The translations under genes and the position numbers were made by a program. Of a DNA stretch of 64,000 bases, positions 52,724-64,000 are shown piece after piece. The notes beneath the pieces are model-generated. The model saw nothing but the letters and a program-made list of their open reading frames with translations. It did not search any database and had not been told where the DNA came from. Source of the DNA: Unio delphinus (taxonomy: Eukaryota; Mollusca; Bivalvia; Unionida; Unionidae); the NCBI GenBank assembly GCA_029339505.1, contig JAQISU010000134.1:2216001-2280000 (forward strand), written 5' to 3'. Within the stretch, counting starts at the first letter, position 1; each line of letters begins with the position of its first letter.

Positions 52724-53173
52724 ATGATCATACACTACAATCATGATAAACCAACCCCCGTCTACGTAGTTAATTCACGGTTTCCGGTTTATAGAGCATA
52801 CTACGGAGATGGTTTAGGTAATACCATTTTAGGGTTATTTGCGAGAATGGCTCCAAAAGTGATGCCGTTGGCTAAACAATTAGGAATGAAAGCAATTGAA
52901 GTTATTCGTGATAAGGGTATTGGTGCTGTTGGAGCTCTTGCTGGAAAAGCGTTTTCAACTGCGAAGAATAAATTAACATCATTAGTGAAATCACGGATGA
53001 AATCCAAAGGATTTTCAAAACCGTTACCGTCTACAGCGGAAATGCCTGCAAGTGTTAGTAGAATTATAAATAACGCAGTAGATGAAAAATTAGCGTCGAT
53101 GGTTTTAACCCCCGACCAAAGCAATATTGCAAATATGATAACAGGAAGTGGCTTTAAAAAACTACGACGATGA
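52724..53173 (+). CDS. Small virion protein (pX/pVI-like), tentative
   Basis: 149 residues, basic. After a Tyr-rich start (RFPVYRAYYGDGLGNTILG) comes an amphipathic, Gly/Ala-rich middle (KQLGMKAIEVIRDKGIGAV, GALAGKAFSTAK). This composition and the position just before the major capsid gene match the minor virion proteins of Polintons that are compared with adenovirus pVI/pX. The assignment rests on composition and location. Confidence 0.5.
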   Translation: MIIHYNHDKPTPVYVVNSRFPVYRAYYGDGLGNTILGLFARMAPKVMPLAKQLGMKAIEVIRDKGIGAVGALAGKAFSTAKNKLTSLVKSRMKSKGFSKPLPSTAEMPASVSRIINNAVDEKLASMVLTPDQSNIANMITGSGFKKLRR

Positions 53174-53214
53174 AAATGGAAAATCGCGATTTAGACTCTG
53201 ATAAATAGAATAAA

Positions 53215-54627
53215 ATGTTCAAAAAGTCACATGATCCAGCGTTTGATATAGACGCCCCAGTTGGCAAGGATGATTCTGTACGCGATTATCAATATTACGC
53301 CTATCATGCAATAGACCCAAATAGTCGAGCAAGAATTGATCTTCAAGTCCATGATACCAGTAAATACTTTTTGCCCTGTGAAGCGTTTATTGAAGTAGAA
53401 GGAGAAATTGTAACATCTGCTGATACTCCTGTTGTACCAGCACCGTATCCAGCTGGTACTCAAGTCGGTTTTGTCAATAATGGTATCATGGCGTTATTTG
53501 AGAGTGCAAAATATCTCATTGATGGAAAAGAAATTGAGGCGATAGATCGCGATGTTGATGTGGCTACAACAATAATCGGATTAGCGAGATATTCCGATGA
53601 TTATACAAGATCAGCAGGACCTTCTATGATGTTTGCAAAAGATGCTACAAATACCGCTGGAGGAAAACAATTTGTTGTAAGACGACCAAAGAATAATGCT
53701 GGCACCGCTAATATTGATGCCAAAGATATGATTATAAACAACGATGTTAATTTCAATCTAGGGGCTGCAACACGTATTTCAATGTTGCAAGGAGCGCGTA
53801 AATCATTTTCATGCGCGATTCCACTGCATCATATATTTGGATTCTGTAGAAACGTCCGAAAAGTTATCTACGGGGCGAAGCATACAGTATCGCTTGTACG
53901 AAAGAGTGATGATAGTGACGCAATCTGGAGGATTCCAGCAGACAATGCAAATCCAAATGCTGATGCCGGTAAAGTCAATTTAACAAAAATATCATTGTGG
54001 ATGCCAGTGTTGACTCCAGCAATCACCGCAGAAGAACGATTACTATCATTTATGGACCAAGGAGGAAAGTCGTTGTTGAGTTGGCTAACCGTGAGTACAG
54101 ATGTTAAACAATCAAATATCAACGGGTTATTCACTTGGAACCTAGCATCAAAACAAGGCGTTTCTGCGCCACGTCATATATTTATTGCGTTACAGGATAA
54201 CACACGAGTTGGCGATCAACGTTTCAGTCATATGATATTTGATCAATTAGGTGTGAAAGACGTCTCACTGAGAATAAACGGCCAACAGGAACCATCCGAG
54301 GATATACAACTTAATTACACAGAAAATCATATTGCACGAGTTTATCATCGTCTGTTGTCATTTATGGCACGTGATCAAAATGTGGATACAGGTTTGCAAA
54401 TATCACAATATGATTTTAAAAATCTGTATCCAATCTATTACTTCTCACTGGAACATCTCGATTTGATGAGACAATCTGTTGTTGATATACATTTTAGAGC
54501 TAATGTGACTCGTGGTGCTATTGCTGATTATAGAGCGGTTGCTGTCATTCTCAGTGATAAATCAATGCTACTTGAAGGTGTTGGTGGAAGAATGAGAGTG
54601 GTAGATGCACCAGTGGAAAACATGTAA
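53215..54627 (+). CDS. MCP: Major capsid protein, double jelly-roll type
   Basis: 470 residues, intact. The C-terminal half has the sequence hallmarks I associate with Polinton/adintovirus major capsid proteins: ISLWMPVLTPA, RHIFIALQDNTRVGDQ, MIFDQLGVKDVSLRINGQ, ISQYDFKNLYPIYYFSL, and the closing YRAVAVILSDKSM. The N-terminal half contains the first jelly roll, with ESAKYLIDGKEIEAID. It would form the hexagonal capsomers of a small icosahedral particle. It lies between the two small virion genes, the usual Polinton neighbourhood. Confidence 0.85.
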   Translation: MFKKSHDPAFDIDAPVGKDDSVRDYQYYAYHAIDPNSRARIDLQVHDTSKYFLPCEAFIEVEGEIVTSADTPVVPAPYPAGTQVGFVNNGIMALFESAKYLIDGKEIEAIDRDVDVATTIIGLARYSDDYTRSAGPSMMFAKDATNTAGGKQFVVRRPKNNAGTANIDAKDMIINNDVNFNLGAATRISMLQGARKSFSCAIPLHHIFGFCRNVRKVIYGAKHTVSLVRKSDDSDAIWRIPADNANPNADAGKVNLTKISLWMPVLTPAITAEERLLSFMDQGGKSLLSWLTVSTDVKQSNINGLFTWNLASKQGVSAPRHIFIALQDNTRVGDQRFSHMIFDQLGVKDVSLRINGQQEPSEDIQLNYTENHIARVYHRLLSFMARDQNVDTGLQISQYDFKNLYPIYYFSLEHLDLMRQSVVDIHFRANVTRGAIADYRAVAVILSDKSMLLEGVGGRMRVVDAPVENM

Positions 54628-54657
54628 ACGATTTAGAATCAATCAATTATTTATAAC

Positions 54658-55121
54658 ATGTCATATAGTGCTTTTAGTGTTGCGTTAACTCCTGGTCAAA
54701 TCAAAAAATTGCAATCAGAATCGGCTAAAAAATGTGGAACCACAATCACGTTGAAACCCAACCAAATGACTGGTGGTGCAAATAAACTATCGCTGACAAC
54801 TCGTCAGGTGAAACATTTCAATGATGCACTAGTAGCAAAAAAGGGTGTTCAGATTACTCTCTCTGCGGCTGCTATCAAAAATATGATTAAAACAGGCGGT
54901 ATATTTCCGTTGTTAGCTGCGATTCCAGCATTAATTGCAGCAGCAGCCCCAGCGGTGGCTAAAGCGGCAGCGTTAGGAGCCGTTGGTACTGCAGCAGGAA
55001 TGGCACTAAAGAAAGCAACTGGGAAAGGATATAAAAAAAGGGAAAGGGTCTAAGACTACCAGGAACCCCGTATTCGTGGTACAGCGGAAAGGGTCTAAGA
55101 CTACCAGGAACGATTTATTAA
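54658..55121 (+). CDS. Hydrophobic minor virion protein with GKGLRLPG tail, frameshifted
   Basis: The first frame (54658-55053, 131 residues) has SVALTPGQIKKLQ and VQITLSAAAIKN repeats and a long Ala-rich hydrophobic stretch (PLLAAIPALIAAAAPAVAKA), a membrane-active virion protein layout. At an A7 run (55033-55039) the frame is lost. One base back, the strand encodes two copies of GKGLRLPGT, separated by about 15 residues, ending TAA at 55119-55121; such Gly-Lys-Gly-Leu tails are typical of this family in Polintons. The 27-bp core of the tail repeat is duplicated in the DNA. The tail overlaps the upstream open part of the protease frame, but not its likely start. Confidence 0.65.
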
Positions 55122-55135
55122 TTCAGAAATCTTCG

Positions 55136-55600
55136 ATGGTTCCCATGTCCAATTTTGATTTACTCGATGCTGCTAAAAAACTAGCGATTAAAAACTTCAG
55201 AGGTGTCTTTATGAAAGATCAATTACCACATCAACCAAATAACACTGAAACCGGAATCATTAATTTAGATAACAGCACCGGACCTGGAACTCACTGGGTT
55301 GCATACGCTATTGATCCACGTGGGATTGTTTATTTCGATTCATATGGATTAGCCCCACCAAAAGAGTTTATGCGTTATATAAAAACCCTTCCAATGAAGA
55401 CTTGGTATTCTACGCTACCAACACAACAAATGAATGACCCACCAATATGTGGCAGCGAAGTATTAAATGTCCTTAACGCTATTTCTAACTCCTTGAGTAA
55501 CCCAAGCGGAAAACCACCACATGTTGTCGTGAATGAATACACTAATAATCGCTGGAGAAAATCGAAGATTTTTCAACGAAGTCGTCAAAAACGATTTTAG
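55136..55600 (+). CDS. PRO: Adenain-like cysteine protease
   Basis: 155 residues from ATG 55136 (MVPMSNFDLL); ATG 55145 is equally possible. A longer open frame to 55076 only has a GTG and overlaps the previous gene. Catalytic triad of the Ulp1/adenovirus protease fold: His53 (GTHWVAYAID), Asp68 (VYFDSYG) and Cys105 (PPICGSEVL), with a nearby Gln97/98 for the oxyanion hole. Relatives usually read CGHFCL or similar at the Cys; here CGSEVL lacks the second Cys. It would process capsid precursors during maturation. Confidence 0.88.
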   Translation: MVPMSNFDLLDAAKKLAIKNFRGVFMKDQLPHQPNNTETGIINLDNSTGPGTHWVAYAIDPRGIVYFDSYGLAPPKEFMRYIKTLPMKTWYSTLPTQQMNDPPICGSEVLNVLNAISNSLSNPSGKPPHVVVNEYTNNRWRKSKIFQRSRQKRF

Positions 55601-55624
55601 AGAGAGAAAGAGTTTTACAATAAC

Positions 55625-56779
55625 ATGATTGATATTTGGGGGAGATCTTTGAAACCCAAACCCGATGACACTGCAACCGGTGATGTAAAAAAACTAATCA
55701 AAGATGAAATCGCTGAGACGTTAAATTTAGTAAATGTTGACCCGAACGAAATAGTTGTATTTCAAGACAAACAGGGTAAATTGAAATCCAGTGATGTGTC
55801 ATTGAATGACATTTTGATACGGCAGCGCGACGCCGCTGAAAACTCTATTGCGTTATATTCCAGCAGTGGACAACTTAAACCAGGCGCACTTGTGTCTACA
55901 ATCACCGACGCGATTGACGCCCACAAACGTGATCTGGAGGATTATATACGAGGTTATAGTACTTTTCGCAAAAATGTCGTACATAAATTCTTTGGAACCC
56001 CGCTTGTGGTTGGCATGACTCTCGCTGAAATTAAAAACTATCTATCGCTATTCTTTTTTAACAAGGACGCGGGAAGGATGATGAATGAAAATGAAATCAA
56101 GGCAAATTATCTCGAGATTTACAATGATATTTCTAAAATAATAGAAAATGTTGAGCGGGTACAAAAACCCACTAACGACGTCATTGTTAGGTTTTTTGGA
56201 TCCTCACCTGTGGCAGACTCGACTCTCGCTGAAATCAGCGAGTTTATTATCAGGCATACTCACAATGCCTACGTTGCTAATAATTTCTTTGGTGTCCCCG
56301 CTACATCTACGATGACTCTCAACGATATTATTAGGTTTATGGTGAGACAAACAACACTTAATACCATCGTGGATAGCTTTTTAGGGAGAACACGTAATGA
56401 ATCTGAAACCACATCGTTGACAGGCATGACTCTCGCTGAAATTAAAAGCGCGTTTGACGAACAAAAACTCACCAACGAGTTTGTTAAAAATTTCTTTGAG
56501 GGCAGTAGCCTCCAAGATATCACGACGAAATTTTCTAACATCGACAACGATATTAAAACCCAAGCACGGATTAGAATCAACGAACTTCTGGTTTCATTCT
56601 TTTCTAACAAGGAGGAGAGGGGGAAAACAATAGATCCTGCCAGAATCAGGGTAAATTATCTCGATATTTCCGACGATCTTCTTAAACTAAAAGAAAACTT
56701 TGAAAGGATAAAGATTCCGCACAAAACCTTAAAAATATCGTGTATACGGTCAATCATGGAATCATGGATTGGACAATAG
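55625..56779 (+). CDS. Repeat-built fibre-like protein
   Basis: 384 residues. After an N-terminal part (about 1-115) come five related units beginning FFG or FLG and carrying TLAEI: FFGTPLVVGMTLAEI near 121, FFGSSPVADSTLAEI near 190, FFGVPATSTMTLNDI near 220, FLGRTRNESETTS then MTLAEI near 251, and FFEGSSLQDITTKF near 291. Helical spacers lie between, and two KANYLEIYNDI/RVNYLDISDDL segments form a second repeat. The layout suggests a trimeric fibre or tail shaft. The last codons overlap the next gene, and the true C-terminus may be the product of that gene through a frame change near 56730. Confidence 0.5.
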   Translation: MIDIWGRSLKPKPDDTATGDVKKLIKDEIAETLNLVNVDPNEIVVFQDKQGKLKSSDVSLNDILIRQRDAAENSIALYSSSGQLKPGALVSTITDAIDAHKRDLEDYIRGYSTFRKNVVHKFFGTPLVVGMTLAEIKNYLSLFFFNKDAGRMMNENEIKANYLEIYNDISKIIENVERVQKPTNDVIVRFFGSSPVADSTLAEISEFIIRHTHNAYVANNFFGVPATSTMTLNDIIRFMVRQTTLNTIVDSFLGRTRNESETTSLTGMTLAEIKSAFDEQKLTNEFVKNFFEGSSLQDITTKFSNIDNDIKTQARIRINELLVSFFSNKEERGKTIDPARIRVNYLDISDDLLKLKENFERIKIPHKTLKISCIRSIMESWIGQ

Positions 56780-57066
56780 ACGATCCTAGTAGAACTAGCG
56801 TCTTTCTCTCGCGGGGTGGGGAAGCGAAGGTTGATGGTATCTATAGGTTAACGTGGGCTTCTATTCATCAATTTAATCTGATCACTGATAATAATAGAAC
56901 CTACTCTGGTGGCATCGCGACGTTAATTATCGAGACTGGCATAACACCAAGCTTTCGCTTCGTCGCGGTTGATACCACCATTAAATCAAAAATAGCCTGG
57001 TGTATAGAACTCGTAGATCATTTTCCGGCTGAAGTACTAACAATTCCCGCTAACGATGACAAATAA
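56764..57066 (+). CDS. Possible fibre head domain
   Basis: 100 residues from ATG 56764; the frame is open further upstream without another ATG. Beta-rich composition (SVFLSRGGEAKVDGIYRLTW, GGIATLIIETG, FRFVAVDTTIKSKIAWCIEL), no signal peptide, no named family. It overlaps the 3' end of the shaft-like gene by 16 bp in a different frame. Either it is a separate protein, or a one-base change near the A-rich 56726-56736 detached the head of a shaft-plus-head fibre. Confidence 0.45.
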   Translation: MDWTIDDPSRTSVFLSRGGEAKVDGIYRLTWASIHQFNLITDNNRTYSGGIATLIIETGITPSFRFVAVDTTIKSKIAWCIELVDHFPAEVLTIPANDDK

Positions 57067-57068
57067 TT

Positions 57069-57084
57069 GAAAACACTAGTGTTT
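57069..57084. promoter_or_regulatory. Perfect 16-bp palindrome upstream of 57095 gene
   Basis: AAAACACTAGTGTTTT, 10 bp before the ATG. Could be an operator or promoter element. Confidence 0.4.
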
Positions 57085-57094
57085 TTAAATAAAA

Positions 57095-57652
57095 ATGATT
57101 TCATCAAAGCAATGTCGCTATGATCAGATCAGAGAATTTCAGACTAGACTCAAAACCCTCACTGAGGAGTATCAAATAAAAATAAAAAAATACCGACGAA
57201 GAATCACCGCAATTGATATTACTATGTACTCGGTGTCAAGCGTTCTCGCTGGCGCCGTAATAATACTTGCATCGGTTACAATGATTGCCCCGGTCGTAGT
57301 TCCAATTTGCATTTCTGCGGTGGCTACAATCGGGGGTATATCAACCGGGATAGCAAAAAAGATATCATCATGCAGCCAGAGTAAACTGCAGAATTACTTA
57401 ATTCAATTTCATATTGCATCAACCGCATATTCGCAGTTATCCCTGATGATATCGTCGTCACTCGATAATACGATTATATCAGATAGTGAATTCACAGCGA
57501 TGGTCAGTATTTTTGATTCAGCGATATCAAAATTAGAGCAACAACATGAATATAATAACAATGACAACACCGATGGAATCAGAAAACACGAACCCAAAAA
57601 CAAACCCAAAAACCAAAATGATCTCAATAATCTCAACCATACCAGATTGTGA
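57095..57652 (+). CDS. Polinton-type membrane/coiled-coil protein of unknown function
   Basis: 185 residues. A basic helical start (EEYQIKIKKYRRRITAID) is followed by one or two hydrophobic segments (SSVLAGAVIILASV, MIAPVVVPICISAVATIGG), a TGIAKKIS turn, a helix, and an ISDSEFTAMVSIFDSAISKL segment. This order (helix, Gly-rich hydrophobic hairpin, KK-T/S, then ISDEEF-like segment) recurs, as I recall, in proteins of aquatic invertebrate Polintons. Function unknown. The 3' end lies in the first copy of a 163-bp duplication and overlaps the beginnings of downstream frames. Confidence 0.6.
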   Translation: MISSKQCRYDQIREFQTRLKTLTEEYQIKIKKYRRRITAIDITMYSVSSVLAGAVIILASVTMIAPVVVPICISAVATIGGISTGIAKKISSCSQSKLQNYLIQFHIASTAYSQLSLMISSSLDNTIISDSEFTAMVSIFDSAISKLEQQHEYNNNDNTDGIRKHEPKNKPKNQNDLNNLNHTRL

Positions 57653-57813
57653 GTTCTCAGTGATGGTCAGTATTTATGATTCCGCGGTGTCAAAATTAGA
57701 AATACAACATGAGTATAATAACAATGACGACACCGATGGAATTACTTCAACAAATAGTGGAGAACACGAACCCAGTACAAACAAGCATGATATCAATAAC
57801 ATCAACGGAACCC
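57488..57813 (+). repeat. 163-bp tandem duplication across a gene junction
   Basis: 57488-57650 and 57651-57813 are two copies, about 80 percent alike by eye, starting GAATTCACAGCGATGGTCAG and GAGTTCTCAGTGATGGTCAG. Each holds the 3' end of the membrane-protein gene and the 5' start of the penton gene. Because 163 is not a multiple of three, the copies join the frames differently. Confidence 0.8.
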
Positions 57814-57821
57814 GAGTTTAG
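57546..57821 (+). CDS. Chimeric short frame created by the duplication
   Basis: 91 residues. It begins like the penton protein (MNIITMTTPMESENT; the penton gene has MSIITMTTPMELLQQ) and then turns into the end of the upstream gene (FSVMVSIYDSAVSKLEIQHE). It is most easily explained as a by-product of the 163-bp duplication, not a selected gene. Confidence 0.4.
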   Translation: MNIITMTTPMESENTNPKTNPKTKMISIISTIPDCEFSVMVSIYDSAVSKLEIQHEYNNNDDTDGITSTNSGEHEPSTNKHDINNINGTRV

Positions 57822-59058
57822 TGTGAATTTCCCTAGCCCAGTCCCCGTGAAGGAGATAGCGCTAGCAAAACTACGAGTGTATCACAGTTGGCCTAATATC
57901 AGATCAAAATCATTTGGTGGTCAACAACCCAATAATTCTTTAGTGTTTGCAAAAAAGAATAAACCCGACGGAACCCCAGACTGGAACGTTGTTTCCATAC
58001 CAACCGGATCATACGAAATCGAACAAATCAATAATGAATTCGCGCGTAGAATAAAATCGATTACTGGAAAAGAATCAAAAATCGCTATAACAGTTCATGA
58101 GCCGACGCTATCATCCGCAATTGAGATAAGCACAGAAGGATACGTCGTAGATATCTATCAGAGTTCTATTAGAACCGTACTGGGATGGCCTGAAAAACCA
58201 CCGGAAAAATCCACCACCGACTTAACCACGGATGTACAATCATATCATGAAATCAATCCCAGTTATCGAGATGATTTATCTGATATAAGAAAAGGAAAAA
58301 TCGCCGATAGATTTATATTCACCAACAAAGACACATTGCAATGGGATTTTATCATTAAAAGAACAACCGACTCATCTGTTACTATTTCATTTACGCTAAC
58401 TGACGTCCGTGGTTATTTTAATGAGATTAAACAATTATATGACACACAACTAGAACAACTACGGAAAACAAGATCGCAAAAACACGTTGAAATAATAAAT
58501 CAGCTTATATCGGACATGGAATATATCTATGAACTAATTATTCAAACAATAATTAATGACAACAGCGACAATAAACAACGATTCCTAAGCGATTAGAATA
58601 TCACAGAAGACAATCTGCGTAATTTCAAGTTTCCGAAATACAACGCTGATGAATTAGCAAGAATTGTTAAAACCGATATCAAAGCGCTACAAAAATCAGA
58701 TTCAACTGTCCTCCTCAAATATAATAATGATCCAGATGGTGGCGGTAGGCATATCGCTCCGTTCAACGTGAATATTTCATCGGTGATTGCGCTCAATTTA
58801 GTATGTGATGTTATCGAAGGAAGCTATCAGATTGATCTAGAGCAATCAAATCAAGCTCAGCAGGGATATATTCTTTATTCGTTTGCACCAACAGCTCCTC
58901 CAGGATTCCTAATTATTGAAAACCCAATTAATCCTGTCTACATGCGATGCCATAATAATTCGTTAACGAGAATTAATTTCCGACTCACCGACCAGTCAAA
59001 TAATCTGATTGATTTACAAGAAGAGGTGTTAGCGATTAGTTTGTTTGTAAAGTCCTAA
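57709..59058 (+). CDS. Penton-like minor capsid protein with in-frame stop
   Basis: From ATG 57709 the frame is open to TAG at 58594-58596 (295 residues), then continues in the same frame, without another frame change, to TAA at 59056-59058 (449 codons in all). N-terminal features match Polinton penton (single jelly-roll) proteins: EFSVNFPSPVPVKEIALAKL, RVYHSWPNI, IPTGSYEIEQINNEF and VLGWPE. The part after the stop supplies the family's ending: APFNVNISSVIALNLVCDVI, YSFAPTAPPGFLIIE, and a closing RINFRLTDQSNNLIDL. The penton would close the capsid fivefold vertices. The TAG is either a nonsense mutation or a readthrough site. Confidence 0.75.
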
Positions 59059-59068
59059 AGACTGGATC

Positions 59069-59325
59069 AAATCATTTATTATTTTTTGTTAACTTGTAGC
59101 AGCAGAGAGGGTGGATGACCACATCGTTGCGAGCAAAATTGATTAAAAAATCGTAAAATCTCCGTTTTTGCAAAAATGGAGACTTTTTTTTGGTTAAATG
59201 AGATTTCGTTGCAAGCCTTATATTTTGTCTGAAAACGTAGTCTATAGGCCATATTTTGCTCGAAAACATGATCTGTAAGCCTTATTTTTGCTTGAAAACG
59301 TGGTCTGTTCACCCTCTCTGCTGCT
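59069..59325 (-). repeat. Right terminal inverted repeat of Polinton-like element (257 bp)
   Basis: Inverse copy of 43616-43872 with the same internal palindrome and three 31-bp units. It ends CACCCTCTCTGCTGCT at 59325, followed by TCCTA. Confidence 0.92.
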
Positions 59326-59330
59326 TCCTA

Positions 59331-60155
59331 TTAACCGTGTACTCTCTATCTTTATATACAGTGAATGATATATATATGAAATAATTTGGAAAACATATCA
59401 ACATAACATTGTAATACTAATTGGTTCATTTTAATTCATTTTAATGTATTTTCTGTAACCTTCCCTCCAATGTCATTTGTTTTTCTTATCTATTTTATTT
59501 CTGAACAATTCAGTCCATATATGGCATTTTCAAATTCTTTCCTACTACCTAGTATATAACTTTTTCCTTTACAGTCATCTAACCACGAAGTCACGAAGGC
59601 ATCAACTTCCTATAAAATACATGATCCCAAAATAGACATGTTTCCATGGACTGTAGCTAAACGTGAAGATGTTTCATCCAATCGCGTCATATCTTCCCGC
59701 CCTAGGTAAAATGATGTAGCAATCAACTGGAGATCGGTTTGAATTCAAATTAAACTGATTTATGTCTTCCAAAAGAGTAAGCACCTGTGTTATTTGACAC
59801 AACAGCCGTTTATGTCAATTTAATCAACGTCCCAGTATTGGTTTTATGATTTTTAATTTATTTCATACATTTAATTTATCCACGAAATACCATTCGAGAG
59901 TAATACTTTCTAGAGCTATTAAAGGTGATATATCAGTGTTTCGGGTGCCAAACATTACTAACCTGGGCAAAAACAAATACAAATCAAAATAAAATTCAGG
60001 ATAAGTAAGGATCCTTGAACAAATTTAATTGCTACAGAGAATGCATCCAAAACATCTTCGGAGGCCGAGTAATAAATTTATATTGGTCAACCGATATTTC
60101 ATGTTATCCATTGAAACTGACACGCATTTTATTGATTAAGTACTATAAATGTTGA
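59331..60155. other. Resumed array copy 3 sequence, no gene
   Basis: Corresponds to 18897-19895 of copy 1 with a short (TA)n and small deletions, including one of about 135 bp near 60040. Nothing coding. Confidence 0.7.
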
Positions 60156-60157
60156 TG

Positions 60158-60158
<1 letters not shown>

Positions 60159-60226
<68 letters not shown>

Positions 60227-60403
60227 GCATTAATGCATGAATGTATGTATGTATGTATGTATGTATGTATGTATGTATGTTTGTATGTATGAATGTGTGT
60301 ATGTATATATGTATCCATCCATCCATCCGTCCGTCCGTCCTTCCATCCATCCATCCATCCATCCATCCATCTATCTATCTATCTATCTATCTATGTATCT
60401 ATG

Positions 60404-60463
<60 letters not shown>

Positions 60464-60480
60464 CATCCATCCATCCATCC

Positions 60481-60508
<28 letters not shown>
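60159..60508. repeat. Compound tetranucleotide and (TA)n microsatellite
   Basis: TATC, TATG, CATC/CGTC, TATC, CATC and TA blocks: the copy 3 counterpart of 19897-20268. Confidence 0.95.
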
Positions 60509-60511
<3 letters not shown>

Positions 60512-60580
60512 CGATGGTAGAACTATAGCCCACCCCACTTTCATCACAAGAATAGTAACATTGGCTTAAAATACATAATC

Positions 60581-64000
<3,420 letters not shown>

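Larger units (their letters stand above)
43616..59325. mobile_element. Polinton/Maverick-like virus-transposon, 15,710 bp
   Basis: Bounded by 257-bp terminal inverted repeats that start AG and end CT, as in Polintons, and by a 5-bp target duplication (5-6 bp is usual for them). It encodes a retroviral-type integrase, packaging ATPase, family-B polymerase with helicase, adenain-like protease, double-jelly-roll-like major capsid and penton-like proteins: the hallmark set of Polintons and adintoviruses. The zinc-ribbon/phospholipase A2 pair is an addition. The copy has about six frameshifts and one in-frame stop, so it is probably inactive unless some are assembly errors or recoding sites. Confidence 0.93.
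38228..60583 (+). repeat. Tandem array copy 3 (unit plus 15.7 kb insertion)
   Basis: Starts at the ACCGATATC motif and follows copies 1 and 2. About 430 bp are lost near 41075-41082. The Polinton-like element is inserted at 43616-59325, and the unit resumes at 59331. It ends early: after AAATACATAATCATG (60583) the sequence jumps into a (CT)n run and copy 4, so about 1.7 kb of unit end plus the start of the next unit are missing. Confidence 0.85.

Noticed and set aside
58593..59312. Minus-strand frames at 58593-58796 and 59072-59312
   Set aside because: The first is antisense to the penton gene. The second lies inside the right TIR and equals the frame at 43629-43862 in the left TIR; no protein features.

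Overview
The window is animal (metazoan) genomic DNA, AT-rich and crowded with microsatellites and decayed transposons. The dispersed repeats, with tRNA-like heads and trinucleotide tails, look like those I associate with mollusc genomes, possibly bivalve; this placement is inference. I see no intact host gene. All coding capacity I can support belongs to mobile elements.

Layout. 1-860: a (GA)n tract and a decayed minus-strand Ty3/Gypsy gag-pol relic. About 2.8-12.9 kb: short interspersed repeats and a broken DNA transposon that carries a spliced cysteine-rich gene of the P2X7-C-terminal-like type (6.1-7.9 kb), facing the last exon of a transposase-like gene (8.3-8.4 kb, minus). 12,985-64,000: a tandem array of an 8.4-8.6 kb unit, four copies, the last cut by the window edge. 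Each copy has its own deletions and microsatellite lengths. Two large elements sit in the array, and their insertion points can be read from neighbouring empty copies: (i) an 8.2 kb terminal-inverted-repeat (TIR) element at 29,124-37,365 flanked by TTAA, with the same gene pair as the relic at 6-8 kb; (ii) a 15,710 bp Polinton/Maverick-like (adintovirus-like) virus-transposon at 43,616-59,325, flanked by the 5-bp duplication TCCTA.

The Polinton-like element is the main content. It has 257-bp TIRs, a D,D,E integrase, an FtsK/HerA-type packaging ATPase, a zinc-ribbon (DUF5679-like) gene next to a parvovirus-type phospholipase A2, a major capsid protein, a penton-like minor capsid protein, small hydrophobic virion proteins, an adenain-like protease and a repeat-built fibre-like protein. 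Its most unusual gene joins a family-B DNA polymerase, an SF1 helicase and a C-terminal HNH-type nuclease in one minus-strand unit (46,032-50,073), with in-frame 27-residue repeats at the N-terminus. Only the packaging ATPase and this polymerase gene lie on the minus strand. Each starts within tens of bases of a plus-strand gene, and the polymerase and integrase genes overlap tail to tail.

The copy carries several frameshifts and one in-frame stop. It is a fairly young insertion that is decaying, or has assembly errors, or, at one or two sites, uses programmed frameshifting.
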